Below, in pieces: positions 1 through 8,205 of a DNA stretch of 64,000 bases (positions are counted from its first letter, which is position 1; the number at the start of each line of letters is the position of its first letter). The DNA is from a virus. Location of the stretch: positions 62,001-126,000 of the IMG/VR virus record IMGVR_UViG_3300013126_000012; one strand, 5' to 3'. The notes beneath the pieces were generated by a model that worked only from the letters and a program-made list of their open reading frames with translations, ran no database searches and was not told where the DNA came from. The translations under genes and the position numbers were made by a program.

Positions 1-50
1 TTCTTGATCTTCTCGCAATAAATTTTTCAATTTAATCATTTGTTGTCCTA

Positions 51-64
51 TATAATATAAATAT
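51..64 (-). promoter_or_regulatory. Late-promoter-like element, variant upstream half
   Basis: The plus strand has ATAAATAT at 57-64, the core of the repeated intergenic element. The usual TTT is replaced by TATAAT, exactly as in the copy at 63208-63221. It overlaps the stop codon of the gene ending at 64, so it should serve a gene that lies beyond the left edge of the window. Confidence 0.5.
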
Positions 65-450
65 TAGTTCCATGTAATTTTCTTGAAAAAGATCAAGTCA
101 ATTACGCGATATCCCGCATCATCGGTTAGGATGAAAGAATTTTGATATTTGGTCCAATCCAATCGATATGATTTGTCTAATACGCCATTATTAACAACCC
201 GAATAACTTCATTAAGTGCATTGACAGTATATAAAGTATTGGTTTCTTTTTTGCGGTGAATGCTAATTGTATTCTGTCCCCGTTGCGTTCCTGCATCTGC
301 ATTGTATGTGCAATATAAATTGTCTGCGGCTTCTGCATTGGCAAATACAAAGATTCTGCGTTCTGGTATGGTATAGCTTTGTTGTATGTAATCTGATATT
401 ATGTTTAAATCTGACTTATGTGCAAATGTGCAAAGTAATTGTGTTTTCAT
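64..450 (-). CDS. Hypothetical protein, 128 aa
   Basis: I do not recognise this gene. It encodes a soluble protein of 128 residues with alternating polar and hydrophobic stretches and no membrane segment, signal peptide or Cys cluster. It starts at ATG 450, six bases after the stop of the 359-residue gene upstream, so the two are probably cotranscribed from the element at 1554-1567. No clear Shine-Dalgarno sequence precedes it. The stop codon lies inside a late-promoter-like element that should drive the next, unseen gene. Coding status rests on length, spacing and the absence of a competing frame. Confidence 0.7.
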   Translation of the reverse strand: MKTQLLCTFAHKSDLNIISDYIQQSYTIPERRIFVFANAEAADNLYCTYNADAGTQRGQNTISIHRKKETNTLYTVNALNEVIRVVNNGVLDKSYRLDWTKYQNSFILTDDAGYRVIDLIFFKKITWN

Positions 451-456
451 TCTTCA

Positions 457-1536
457 TCAATCCTGCGGTTTTTTTGTTACTTTAGTGTTTAATTGGCTAC
501 CTAATACAAATAATTTATTTTGGTGAAAATTTGCGATTGCTGGCGATAATCGATCCTTGCGACATTTTAAAATAGGTGCCAATTCATCGGCAGCTTCTAA
601 AAACAACGTTTCATTTGACTTGATTATCATGCCCCACCAATTTACTGATGTAATTTTTTCAACAACCATTTTATCTACAATGTTGCAAAATGCATGAATC
701 ATAGTATCTAAATTATCATCTAATTGATAAAATGATTGTAGTTTTTTGCTTATATTTTGTAACATTGGAATATCTGAATCGTTGCCTAATTTAATAATAC
801 GACGAATATCTGTTTCGGTTTTTTCTGTATCTAAAAAATCCAAAACCGAATTAATTTGTTCTCGACCTTTCGATTTGCTAATATCTTGACCAGTTAATAG
901 TTTTGCCATTTCTAAAAAACTATTCAACAATTGTACGCCTTCAGAAGATAATGATCCAAAATCAAAAGTGATCTTTTCATAGTTTTTCAAAGAAACTGTT
1001 TGATCGCCAACTTCGATATCTGCTTCGATGCCAGATTCGCCAGCAACTGCCCCTTTAACTAAGCCGCCATATGAAATTGCAAACCATAATTCTGATTCAT
1101 CGCCATTTGGAATTTTAATCGTATTTTTGATTATATTATACAATGTACTATAAACTCCGCGAATAGGTACAACTCCGGTTGCTAATCGCATTTTTACTGG
1201 ACCAGTAATTAAATCAATTAATTGATCTGATTCGCTACTACTCATAACTGCATCATACATTGCAGATAATCCGATTATTTGCTGGCCTTCGACACTAAAC
1301 TTTGTTTTAATATATTGTTCAAATGATGTAGCATCATTAAATAGCGAATTAATATCAACTAATTCAGTTGCTTCCGTAATACCTTGAGCTCGATTAACAA
1401 CGCGTTGCGCTTCAAGTGGTGAAAGGTCTGTCATTTCTAAAATGATATCATACAACATCTTGTAATCTCGAGATTGCGTTGGATATCCTTTTGGTAATCT
1501 ATAACTCCATTCTGTTAATATTGAATCTATAGTCAT
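457..1536 (-). CDS. Hypothetical protein, possible PD-(D/E)XK-type nuclease fold
   Basis: A 359-residue soluble protein. The N-terminus (residues about 6-18, ILTEWSYRLPKGYPT) resembles an opening motif I associate with several phage proteins of unknown role. Around residues 160-190 there is an E-A-D strand followed by GDQTVSLKNY, a D-then-(S)LK arrangement reminiscent of the PD-(D/E)XK nuclease core; the surrounding GESGIEAD segment is also compatible. This is an inference from motif shape only, and no nuclease function is established. The gene has its own late-promoter-like element 17 bases upstream and sits downstream of the DNA polymerase and homing endonuclease genes. The start is the ATG at 1536. 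Confidence 0.7.
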   Translation of the reverse strand: MTIDSILTEWSYRLPKGYPTQSRDYKMLYDIILEMTDLSPLEAQRVVNRAQGITEATELVDINSLFNDATSFEQYIKTKFSVEGQQIIGLSAMYDAVMSSSESDQLIDLITGPVKMRLATGVVPIRGVYSTLYNIIKNTIKIPNGDESELWFAISYGGLVKGAVAGESGIEADIEVGDQTVSLKNYEKITFDFGSLSSEGVQLLNSFLEMAKLLTGQDISKSKGREQINSVLDFLDTEKTETDIRRIIKLGNDSDIPMLQNISKKLQSFYQLDDNLDTMIHAFCNIVDKMVVEKITSVNWWGMIIKSNETLFLEAADELAPILKCRKDRLSPAIANFHQNKLFVLGSQLNTKVTKKPQD

Positions 1537-1553
1537 AATGAGATAGTTTTCAT

Positions 1554-1567
1554 TTTATTATAAATAT
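1554..1567 (-). promoter_or_regulatory. Late-promoter-like element
   Basis: Coding strand reads ATATTTATAATAAA. It ends 17 bases before the ATG of the 359-residue gene at 1536 and falls just after the homing endonuclease stop at 1584. Confidence 0.55.
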
Positions 1568-1583
1568 AATGTACTTTATTTAC

Positions 1584-2222
1584 TTATTTTTTTTTACAGT
1601 TATCAAAATGCCATCTATACATATTTGCTGTACTTTTGCTAGATTTTTTACAATGTGGACATATAACATGTTTTTTAAAAAGCCAAGCATTTGACATATT
1701 TAATTTTTCTAGTTCTGATTTAGGTCTTTTATTTTTATTTCGTATTTTTTCTATAGATTCTGCGGAATGATTCCATGTACCTTTTCGTTTTCTCAAAACT
1801 TCCTTATGTTGTTCGGATATAATTTTTCCAGAATGTATAATTTTATTACGTAATGCTACATCTGGCCTAGGCCCTTTTGGTTTTCCTTTTTGCGTTAAAC
1901 CGCGTTTAATATTAGATTCTATAGAATTTTTCCCAGATTTAGATTCCGATGTGGTTAATCTACAATTTAATCCATTTGGTCCTAAAACATTATATAAATC
2001 TTGATAATATCGTTCTCGATTATTTAATTGATTAATATCACATTCTTCTAAAATAATAAATTGATGCCGATCTATACCATATTTATCAATTGATTTTTTT
2101 AATCTTGTTTGAAATTTAAAATTATTATTTCGTTTATATGATGTCCATCGTTTTTCAATATTAATTGATTGGCCTATATAAATTTTATTAGATGGCGATA
2201 TAATTTTATAAATTCCGATCAT
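1584..2222 (-). CDS. Free-standing GIY-YIG homing endonuclease
   Basis: A 212-residue protein. The GIY-YIG catalytic domain is at residues 3-90: GIYKI at the N-terminus, IYIGQS about 12 residues later, the conserved Arg in EKRW, and a later Glu/Asn segment (NNRERYYQDLY). The middle (about 110-185) has repeated GK..S.E...K segments typical of NUMOD3 DNA-binding modules. The C-terminus has a CPHC...H...C zinc finger (about 188-208). The start overlaps the stop of the polymerase gene as ATGA, so translation is probably coupled. The gene looks more AT-rich than the polymerase. There is no sign that it interrupts the polymerase, whose C-terminus looks complete, so this is a free-standing mobile endonuclease. 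Confidence 0.92.
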   Translation of the reverse strand: MIGIYKIISPSNKIYIGQSINIEKRWTSYKRNNNFKFQTRLKKSIDKYGIDRHQFIILEECDINQLNNRERYYQDLYNVLGPNGLNCRLTTSESKSGKNSIESNIKRGLTQKGKPKGPRPDVALRNKIIHSGKIISEQHKEVLRKRKGTWNHSAESIEKIRNKNKRPKSELEKLNMSNAWLFKKHVICPHCKKSSKSTANMYRWHFDNCKKK

Positions 2223-3538
2223 TTTTTTATCTTTTGAATATTATCATATGTAACACCATATTTCATTTTTATAGGAAATCCACCTTTTTCTAATAAATAT
2301 TGCAATTTTAGTATAATTTGTATTTCTGATAATTCTAAATCTATCAAAATACTATCGTATGTATATAACACTATGCAACTTTCTGTATCTTGTAACAACG
2401 CTTGTACTTGTTGCAATTTGCGTACGGATACTTCGGTTTCAATGGCCTGCAAATAGTAGTTAAACAATTTAAATGCTGTCATGTTTTGCACTGCATCTTT
2501 GCATATACTACGTTTTGTTATGGGCGTATGAATGCATCCGTTGCGTTTCCATTTATCCCATAATGCATACACAAAATCATTTACTTTGCGAAAAAATGGT
2601 ATTGATAAAAATTCAGAATCGATGCCACCATATAACAAACGAAACGTTATAGCTTTGCTTTCTGCTCGTTGTTCTTCTGTTAATGTATCCGTATCGAAAT
2701 AAAATCGACCTAAATAATCATGTATAGATGATGTGGGCAATTCATAACCAATAGCCGTTGCAATCAATCTAACATGATATGAATCAAAATCCATTTCAAC
2801 TAAAGCACCTCGTTCAAATCGACTACAAAATGCTGCTCGGGTACCATCTTCTTTGTTCATTGCAGCAAAATTGAATCCACCAAATGCATTACTAGGTCGA
2901 CCTGTTACGGTATGATAATTGTATTGTGAATATACTCGTTGATTGTGAATCAATTCTGGCATACGAAATTCATCAGTAACTGCCAATCCTGCAGATTCAA
3001 TACGTGCAAATACTTCCGGATATGTTGCATTGAACTGCAAATATGATTCTGTTAATTCTGCATTAACACACATTGGCCAAGCATAGTGTCGAATCTTTTG
3101 ACACATTGCTAAATGTTGCTGTAATGGCACAATGCTATTAACTGCAGGCAAATTTGTGTGTCGTCGCCAATAAAAGCGATGTGCTGCAGTTGGATAATGC
3201 GATTCATCATATGCTTCTGAATATGTATACCACCACAATGTCTTAACATCCCATACGGCGGCATTTCCTCCCGTTTGTAACCATTGCTTCTTGTCATGAA
3301 CAAAGATATTCTCTAATGCCAAAAACTCCGGGACAAGCTCAGTAAAGCCCCTTAGTTGTTCAGAATGACGAAATGGAATTATGCGCTCTACAGCATCTTC
3401 GGTATAAACATATACAGCACATAATGCGTTTACTGCAACATGTTGTGTGGGACTACAAAATACGGGAACTAGCAAAGTTTTGCGACCTTGAATGAACTTC
3501 AATGTAGCGCGAGCATCTTCTATAGTATCCACAATCAT
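2219..3538 (-). CDS. Short family A DNA polymerase
   Basis: A 439-residue protein with the polymerase motifs of family A. Motif A is at about 248-258 (MDFDSYHVRLIA, catalytic Asp first). Motif B is at about 294-305 (R..SKAITFRLLYGG, with the conserved Arg, Lys and YG). Motif C is at about 389-396 (YTYDSILID). The C-terminus GGFPIKMKYGVTYDN looks like a natural polymerase end. It is short for the family. I see no intact 3'-5' exonuclease motifs in the N-terminal 200 residues. Two usual residues are changed: the steric-gate Glu of motif A is His, and HDE in motif C is YDS. T4 itself uses a family B polymerase. Part of the enzyme, or a second polymerase, may lie outside the window. Confidence 0.88.
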   Translation of the reverse strand: MIVDTIEDARATLKFIQGRKTLLVPVFCSPTQHVAVNALCAVYVYTEDAVERIIPFRHSEQLRGFTELVPEFLALENIFVHDKKQWLQTGGNAAVWDVKTLWWYTYSEAYDESHYPTAAHRFYWRRHTNLPAVNSIVPLQQHLAMCQKIRHYAWPMCVNAELTESYLQFNATYPEVFARIESAGLAVTDEFRMPELIHNQRVYSQYNYHTVTGRPSNAFGGFNFAAMNKEDGTRAAFCSRFERGALVEMDFDSYHVRLIATAIGYELPTSSIHDYLGRFYFDTDTLTEEQRAESKAITFRLLYGGIDSEFLSIPFFRKVNDFVYALWDKWKRNGCIHTPITKRSICKDAVQNMTAFKLFNYYLQAIETEVSVRKLQQVQALLQDTESCIVLYTYDSILIDLELSEIQIILKLQYLLEKGGFPIKMKYGVTYDNIQKIKK

Positions 3539-3561
3539 ATATGAATAATAAGAAAAAAATC

Positions 3562-4182
3562 TTAAGAATCCAAACCGTTGATGTCCTTAGGTACGATAAT
3601 GTCGACATCAGAATAAAATTGAATTGGATTTGACAATACTACATTTATTCCTGGCATAGTTTCTTGAACTACTCGTATTGCATTTAAATTTTGTTGCATT
3701 ACACTAGGTATTTCTACTCCATTTTTATATTGAGTTTCAAGTGCTCCAGTTATAACCCATTTAATTGCAATGGTTTGATATAAATTTTTGTCAATTCGTT
3801 TAGCTAAATATGCATTGTATTGTTGTAAATCTATTTCTATAATCTTTGATTCGTTTGTTTTTTTAATAAAATATCTAGTTATAAATCCAGCAACGCGATC
3901 GGATTGATTTATAATTGGAGTATAAGATTGCGGCGTTTGTGTCTGAACCGTTATCGTTTTTAATTGTTTATATGATGTAACGGTTACTGATTCTGTAATA
4001 AATGGTAATAATTTGATTGATTTTTGAGGATTCCACTCTGTTTCAGAATATACTTCTCCAGTTGTATATGTATGATATGGTCCAATGTATTCTGCACCTG
4101 ATTCCGTTTGCCATTCTGAGCCAGTTGTGTATAATGCTTTTGTTATTTGGTTTGGAGTATAATGTAAACGCAATCTAGCCAT
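3562..4182 (-). CDS. Putative virion protein, 206 aa
   Basis: Not recognised with certainty. The N-terminal third (SGAEYIGPYHTYTTGEVYSETEW) resembles short beta-rich segments found in structural proteins of aquatic T4-like phages. There is no signal peptide or membrane segment. It starts seven bases after the stop of the 668-residue hub-like gene and is followed 23 bases later by the polymerase, so it is the last member of the baseplate gene run. Its position suggests a baseplate or tail accessory role. That role is inferred from context. Confidence 0.75.
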   Translation of the reverse strand: MARLRLHYTPNQITKALYTTGSEWQTESGAEYIGPYHTYTTGEVYSETEWNPQKSIKLLPFITESVTVTSYKQLKTITVQTQTPQSYTPIINQSDRVAGFITRYFIKKTNESKIIEIDLQQYNAYLAKRIDKNLYQTIAIKWVITGALETQYKNGVEIPSVMQQNLNAIRVVQETMPGINVVLSNPIQFYSDVDIIVPKDINGLDS

Positions 4183-4189
4183 ATCTTAC

Positions 4190-6196
4190 TTATTTTTTAA
4201 TTCGAACTCGAGGATTACATTTGATTTTTGTTTGCCATTGTCCGCTTGTTTGTATGGTATGTGTAATTCCTAAAACCGTAAATACAAATGCATCCGTATA
4301 TCGTTTTGGTAATCCATCAAAATTTAAAACATCGCCAAATTTAAATCCATTGATGCCGTCGATTGTAAATTCTAAATCCATTGGAAATATAGATTTTGTT
4401 TGTTCAATCGAATCTTCTATATTTTCATAGTAAAATGACACATAATTTTCCAATGCCTTTTCTAAATTATCAATTATTTCTGGCACATCTGGTTTTAAAA
4501 CGTAGTCATATTTTTTATCACCTAATTCTAACAATGCAGTTTTATGTCGGTTAGCCCAATCTTGTTGTAATTTAATTTTAGCATCGCCATCTGCATAAAT
4601 ATATGGATTATATGCAGTTTGTTTTTGAGTACCAGTATTCCATGATTCAACACCAAATATCATGTTTTTCACACTAGTTGGAACATTTGATGTTAATGTG
4701 AATTCTCTAACAACCGAAGTACCTGTTTTTGTTGCAAATGCTGGTAATGTAAATTCATCGATGTTGGTTGTAGATTTGGTATAAAATGAATCCGTATATA
4801 ATAACACATCCGGGGCTGTTGGATGTTGAACCAATACCATATTAATTGATTTACCGGTATGATTTAATATCATTTCGCTTATTCGAATCAATAAATTTTT
4901 TATAGTAGGCTGTTTACTTAAATCTCCAGGTGTTCCATCTAATGATGTAATAATATCTCTGATAACTAAAGTATCGATATAAATTCTACTAGGAAATGCT
5001 TCATTGTTAACAATAAATCCGGGAGAAACTGGTTCTACTTTTGGAAACATTTTTAAAATTTTATTTCGATCCGGTTGTTGAGCTCGCGTAGGATTTGAAT
5101 CAAAAAAGTATTGATCAGTTACGCTATCTGATTTTCCATGCCACAATAATACCTTTAAAGGATTGGCGGAAACTAATCGCTCATAAACATTGCTAAAACA
5201 AAACTTATCATCGCATGTAATAAGTGCAGCTTCATTAATATTAACAAGTAATTTTGTATTGATATGATCAATTAAATATGCTAAACTAATCATTTTTTTA
5301 AGTTTAGGAGTATTACTAGAACCTATATCATATGGTGTTCCTACGATAATTCCTTTATCAGTAGAACCGGGCACTAAATATTCAAATTCAGTTTGTGCAT
5401 TTTGTTCATATGTTTTTGAAATTGCATCAATATCTGCAATTAAACTTGTATATAAATTTTGAACTTGGCTAGTTTGTGTAGTACCTGTAGTATCAGTTTC
5501 TTCGCCTTTATTAATATAAACCTGAACATCTGCATATGTATTAGTTGTACCAATTGCATCAATTGATACTGAAACAGTACCGTCTGAATTATATGTAAAT
5601 GAAAATGATGATATTCTACCTTGAAAATAAAATTCATTCATTTTTCGTAAATTTGAAATATCAATGCCCGGATACAATTCTTGTATTTGTTTAGTCGATG
5701 GCAATTTATCATCATCTAACATTGGATCTGTTATGATAGCTTCGTTAGGATGTGCAATTTTTAAACGTATATGTCGACCTGGCTTACAATATATTTCTTC
5801 AATTTCAAATAAATCCGTGGTACCATCAAATACCATTATAGTAAATGTTGCTTTGTTTAAATGTCCTTTTGATTGATCTGTTGTTTCAATTGTTACGTCT
5901 TGTATTACCGGCGGAATTCTATGTGCTGGACGAACTGCATCGTTTAAATATCCTACTGGTCCAGATGGCATATATGAATTTGCAATTGGCGTTAAACCTC
6001 CCAATATTCCGAAACCACCAATTGGTGCAGAATCTGCAGTTGGTTTTGATGCATATGCTTCCAAAACAACACCAGCCATTTTACCTAACATAAAATCAAA
6101 AGCTTTAGTCGATCGATTAGAAACGCCTGTTGCACCGCGAGCTATTAATTCTCGTTGAACTGCTCCATTAACTTGTGAATAAAATAATGAACTCAT
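4190..6196 (-). CDS. Putative baseplate hub protein
   Basis: A 668-residue virion protein. Residues about 95-240 form a beta-rich region (IQDVTIETTDQSKGHLNKATFTIMVFDGTTDLFEIEEI, split here by description only as a long strand-rich segment), followed by PGRHIRLKI. The C-terminal 60 residues contain FTIDGINGFKFGDVLNF and FTVLGITHTI, resembling the gpD/gp27-type hub fold that holds the tail spike. The gene overlaps the gp53-like wedge gene by ATGA and lies in the tape measure-baseplate cluster. A hub (gp27-like) role is the best reading but the match is weak. It could be another large baseplate component. Confidence 0.65.
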   Translation of the reverse strand: MSSLFYSQVNGAVQRELIARGATGVSNRSTKAFDFMLGKMAGVVLEAYASKPTADSAPIGGFGILGGLTPIANSYMPSGPVGYLNDAVRPAHRIPPVIQDVTIETTDQSKGHLNKATFTIMVFDGTTDLFEIEEIYCKPGRHIRLKIAHPNEAIITDPMLDDDKLPSTKQIQELYPGIDISNLRKMNEFYFQGRISSFSFTYNSDGTVSVSIDAIGTTNTYADVQVYINKGEETDTTGTTQTSQVQNLYTSLIADIDAISKTYEQNAQTEFEYLVPGSTDKGIIVGTPYDIGSSNTPKLKKMISLAYLIDHINTKLLVNINEAALITCDDKFCFSNVYERLVSANPLKVLLWHGKSDSVTDQYFFDSNPTRAQQPDRNKILKMFPKVEPVSPGFIVNNEAFPSRIYIDTLVIRDIITSLDGTPGDLSKQPTIKNLLIRISEMILNHTGKSINMVLVQHPTAPDVLLYTDSFYTKSTTNIDEFTLPAFATKTGTSVVREFTLTSNVPTSVKNMIFGVESWNTGTQKQTAYNPYIYADGDAKIKLQQDWANRHKTALLELGDKKYDYVLKPDVPEIIDNLEKALENYVSFYYENIEDSIEQTKSIFPMDLEFTIDGINGFKFGDVLNFDGLPKRYTDAFVFTVLGITHTIQTSGQWQTKIKCNPRVRIKK

Positions 6197-6492
6197 CTAG
6201 ATGTATTTACTTTTTGTATCTGTGCTTCTAAATTAGAAACATCTGGTATTCTTAATAACGTATTTTGTGGAACAATTAAAGATCCTTTACCTAATCCATT
6301 TGCTGCAGCAATTACCCACCATAATGTAACATCGCCATATAAATCAAATGCCAATAAGTCTAGACGTTCTATAGTTGTTGTTTGAATATATGTATCATTT
6401 GGCGATAATTGAATGTTCGGTAAGATAATGGTAGATCTTCGTTGTTTACCATTTGCATTTTTTATAATTTTAGATTCAGCATATCGATTCAT
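6193..6492 (-). CDS. gp53-like baseplate wedge protein with LysM-like core
   Basis: A 99-residue protein. The segment RLDLLAFDLYGDVTLWWVI (residues about 44-62), followed by AAANG, is the hallmark of the LysM-like fold in baseplate wedge protein gp53 and related tail X-type proteins. It is followed by a short basic tail. The family joins wedge components around the hub; the LysM-like fold here is a protein-binding module rather than proof of peptidoglycan binding. The stop overlaps the start of the hub-like gene as ATGA, so the two are translationally coupled. No clear Shine-Dalgarno sequence is seen before the ATG at 6492. Confidence 0.82.
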   Translation of the reverse strand: MNRYAESKIIKNANGKQRRSTIILPNIQLSPNDTYIQTTTIERLDLLAFDLYGDVTLWWVIAAANGLGKGSLIVPQNTLLRIPDVSNLEAQIQKVNTSR

Positions 6493-6526
6493 AATATATC
6501 TTATTTAATTATTTTATTTATTTTAG

Positions 6527-8197
6527 TTACAAAATAAACGGAATATTTGCTATTTGTTGTGCAGTTTCCGTTGGGGTCGTAGATAATTCTCCAACATTTG
6601 TTGTTTTAGTTTTATTTTGACGACTTTCTTCTAACCAACGTTTCAATGTTACTGATTCATCATTTGTTCCAAAATCACTTAACCAATTATCCCCACCTTC
6701 AATTGGCGTACCAGTTTGACCATCAAATGTTTTAGCCAATGAATAGAATTTACCATGTTTTTGTGGTAGCCAATCTGTCAATACATTTAGTCCCATTTGC
6801 ACGGTAACTTTATGCGGAACTTCCATCATGGTGGGGTCTCCTTCTATATTAATTTCCCATGTTGTGTCGGCATCTGTTAATGTATATGATAATGAAGAAA
6901 TAATTACAGGCTGTTGTACAAATAAATCTCCAATTGTCATACGCAACCATGGTGATTTCATTGCAATGGTATTAACACTATATTCTGGAGTCGTGTACCC
7001 TGCAAGTGCATTAAGTTTTCGCCAAATTGGCTTTACTTCATCACGCGAAGTTGCATACACCGTAAAATTAATTTGAAGCTCACGCGAATATCCTGTATAA
7101 ATATAATTGGGGTCTGCTCGTCCTATCATTTGTGCTTCCGTCCATGACGGCGAATGCGTATCCGATAATGAATCAATTGTTGCACGGAATACGATAATAT
7201 CATCTTTATCGGCAGTATTACCAGCATGTAATTTTGGACCAGTAAAATAAAATTTTATAAAATCTTTTGTTAGGTCTGTTGCTGAAATAAAACTATTGAA
7301 TTTATCCCATTTTTGATTTCCAGCATTCCATTGTGGTCTCCAAACATATACGCTTTTTAATTTGCGTTGACCAAAATCAATTACGTTAATTTTATCACCT
7401 AAAAATTCGGTAGCTCGTTCTAATGGATTTGCAGTTGGAACCCATTTACCATCTTTTGGAGTAGGTCCGATTACCCAACGGGTTGCAACATTTGATCGTA
7501 TGGAAAAATCTCGTCGAAGTGCATTTGGATTTCCTTGATCTCCCCAACCATATATTGATTCAATGTTAAATACGGTATAAGCGCCCCCAGGTAATATCGA
7601 AGCGGCTGCATATGCAATACTATTTGCAACGCCTCGGGCATCTAAATTAAAAGCTCCGCGGGCTGCTGCCGATGCTCCATCTAATCTTACTGTGTCGACA
7701 TCGAATATATTGCCGGAATATCGAAATGATCTAAAATCTTTATATTTTGATAATGTCCAATTTTCAATGTCATCGATTCTATATATAGGCATTGCAACAT
7801 ATGGCTGACCCATATTTTCGTCACCGCCGGCTAACATGTATGCTGTTGTTTCTAATGGAATTGGAATTTTTGAAATTAATGGTTGAACAAATTGCTGGGT
7901 TAATGGATTTCCAATACCAGATGCAACACCCGAGATTGCATTTTTTCCTATAGTTAGCCATGTAGCACCTTTAGCTACATTTCCTCGGTTCTGCAATAGG
8001 CTGTATCTAGATGGGTATGTTGCACCAGCTGGATTTGTTAGCAATCGAAAATCATTTTCATTTACATTGGCATTGAGATTAACCACAGGAAATATAGTAT
8101 TAGCATATAACAATTGTTCGGAGGCCGTTTTTATAATAGATTGGTCCGGAAATGTAGTATTGCCATATGGATTATTTATATTGTATTGTGTTGGCAT
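6527..8197 (-). CDS. Baseplate or tail structural protein
   Basis: A 556-residue protein. The C-terminal half carries a conserved-looking pattern: VFRATIDSLSDTHSPSWTEA, then ADPNYIYTGYSRELQINFTV, then TSRDEVKPIWRKLNALAG, then LRMTIGDLFVQQPVIISSLS. I associate this pattern with baseplate proteins of marine T4-like phages. The segment IDDIENWTLSKYKDFRSFRY precedes it. The location, directly after the tape measure and before gp53, matches where T4 places gp48 and gp54. A tube-initiator role is possible but not shown. The start is supported by AAGGAAC seven bases before the ATG. Confidence 0.75.
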   Translation of the reverse strand: MPTQYNINNPYGNTTFPDQSIIKTASEQLLYANTIFPVVNLNANVNENDFRLLTNPAGATYPSRYSLLQNRGNVAKGATWLTIGKNAISGVASGIGNPLTQQFVQPLISKIPIPLETTAYMLAGGDENMGQPYVAMPIYRIDDIENWTLSKYKDFRSFRYSGNIFDVDTVRLDGASAAARGAFNLDARGVANSIAYAAASILPGGAYTVFNIESIYGWGDQGNPNALRRDFSIRSNVATRWVIGPTPKDGKWVPTANPLERATEFLGDKINVIDFGQRKLKSVYVWRPQWNAGNQKWDKFNSFISATDLTKDFIKFYFTGPKLHAGNTADKDDIIVFRATIDSLSDTHSPSWTEAQMIGRADPNYIYTGYSRELQINFTVYATSRDEVKPIWRKLNALAGYTTPEYSVNTIAMKSPWLRMTIGDLFVQQPVIISSLSYTLTDADTTWEINIEGDPTMMEVPHKVTVQMGLNVLTDWLPQKHGKFYSLAKTFDGQTGTPIEGGDNWLSDFGTNDESVTLKRWLEESRQNKTKTTNVGELSTTPTETAQQIANIPFIL

Positions 8198-8205
8198 TGT
8201 GTTCC

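Noticed and set aside
2219-2222. Polymerase gene truncated or split by the homing endonuclease
   Set aside because: The polymerase C-terminus after motif C looks complete, so the endonuclease follows the gene and does not interrupt it.
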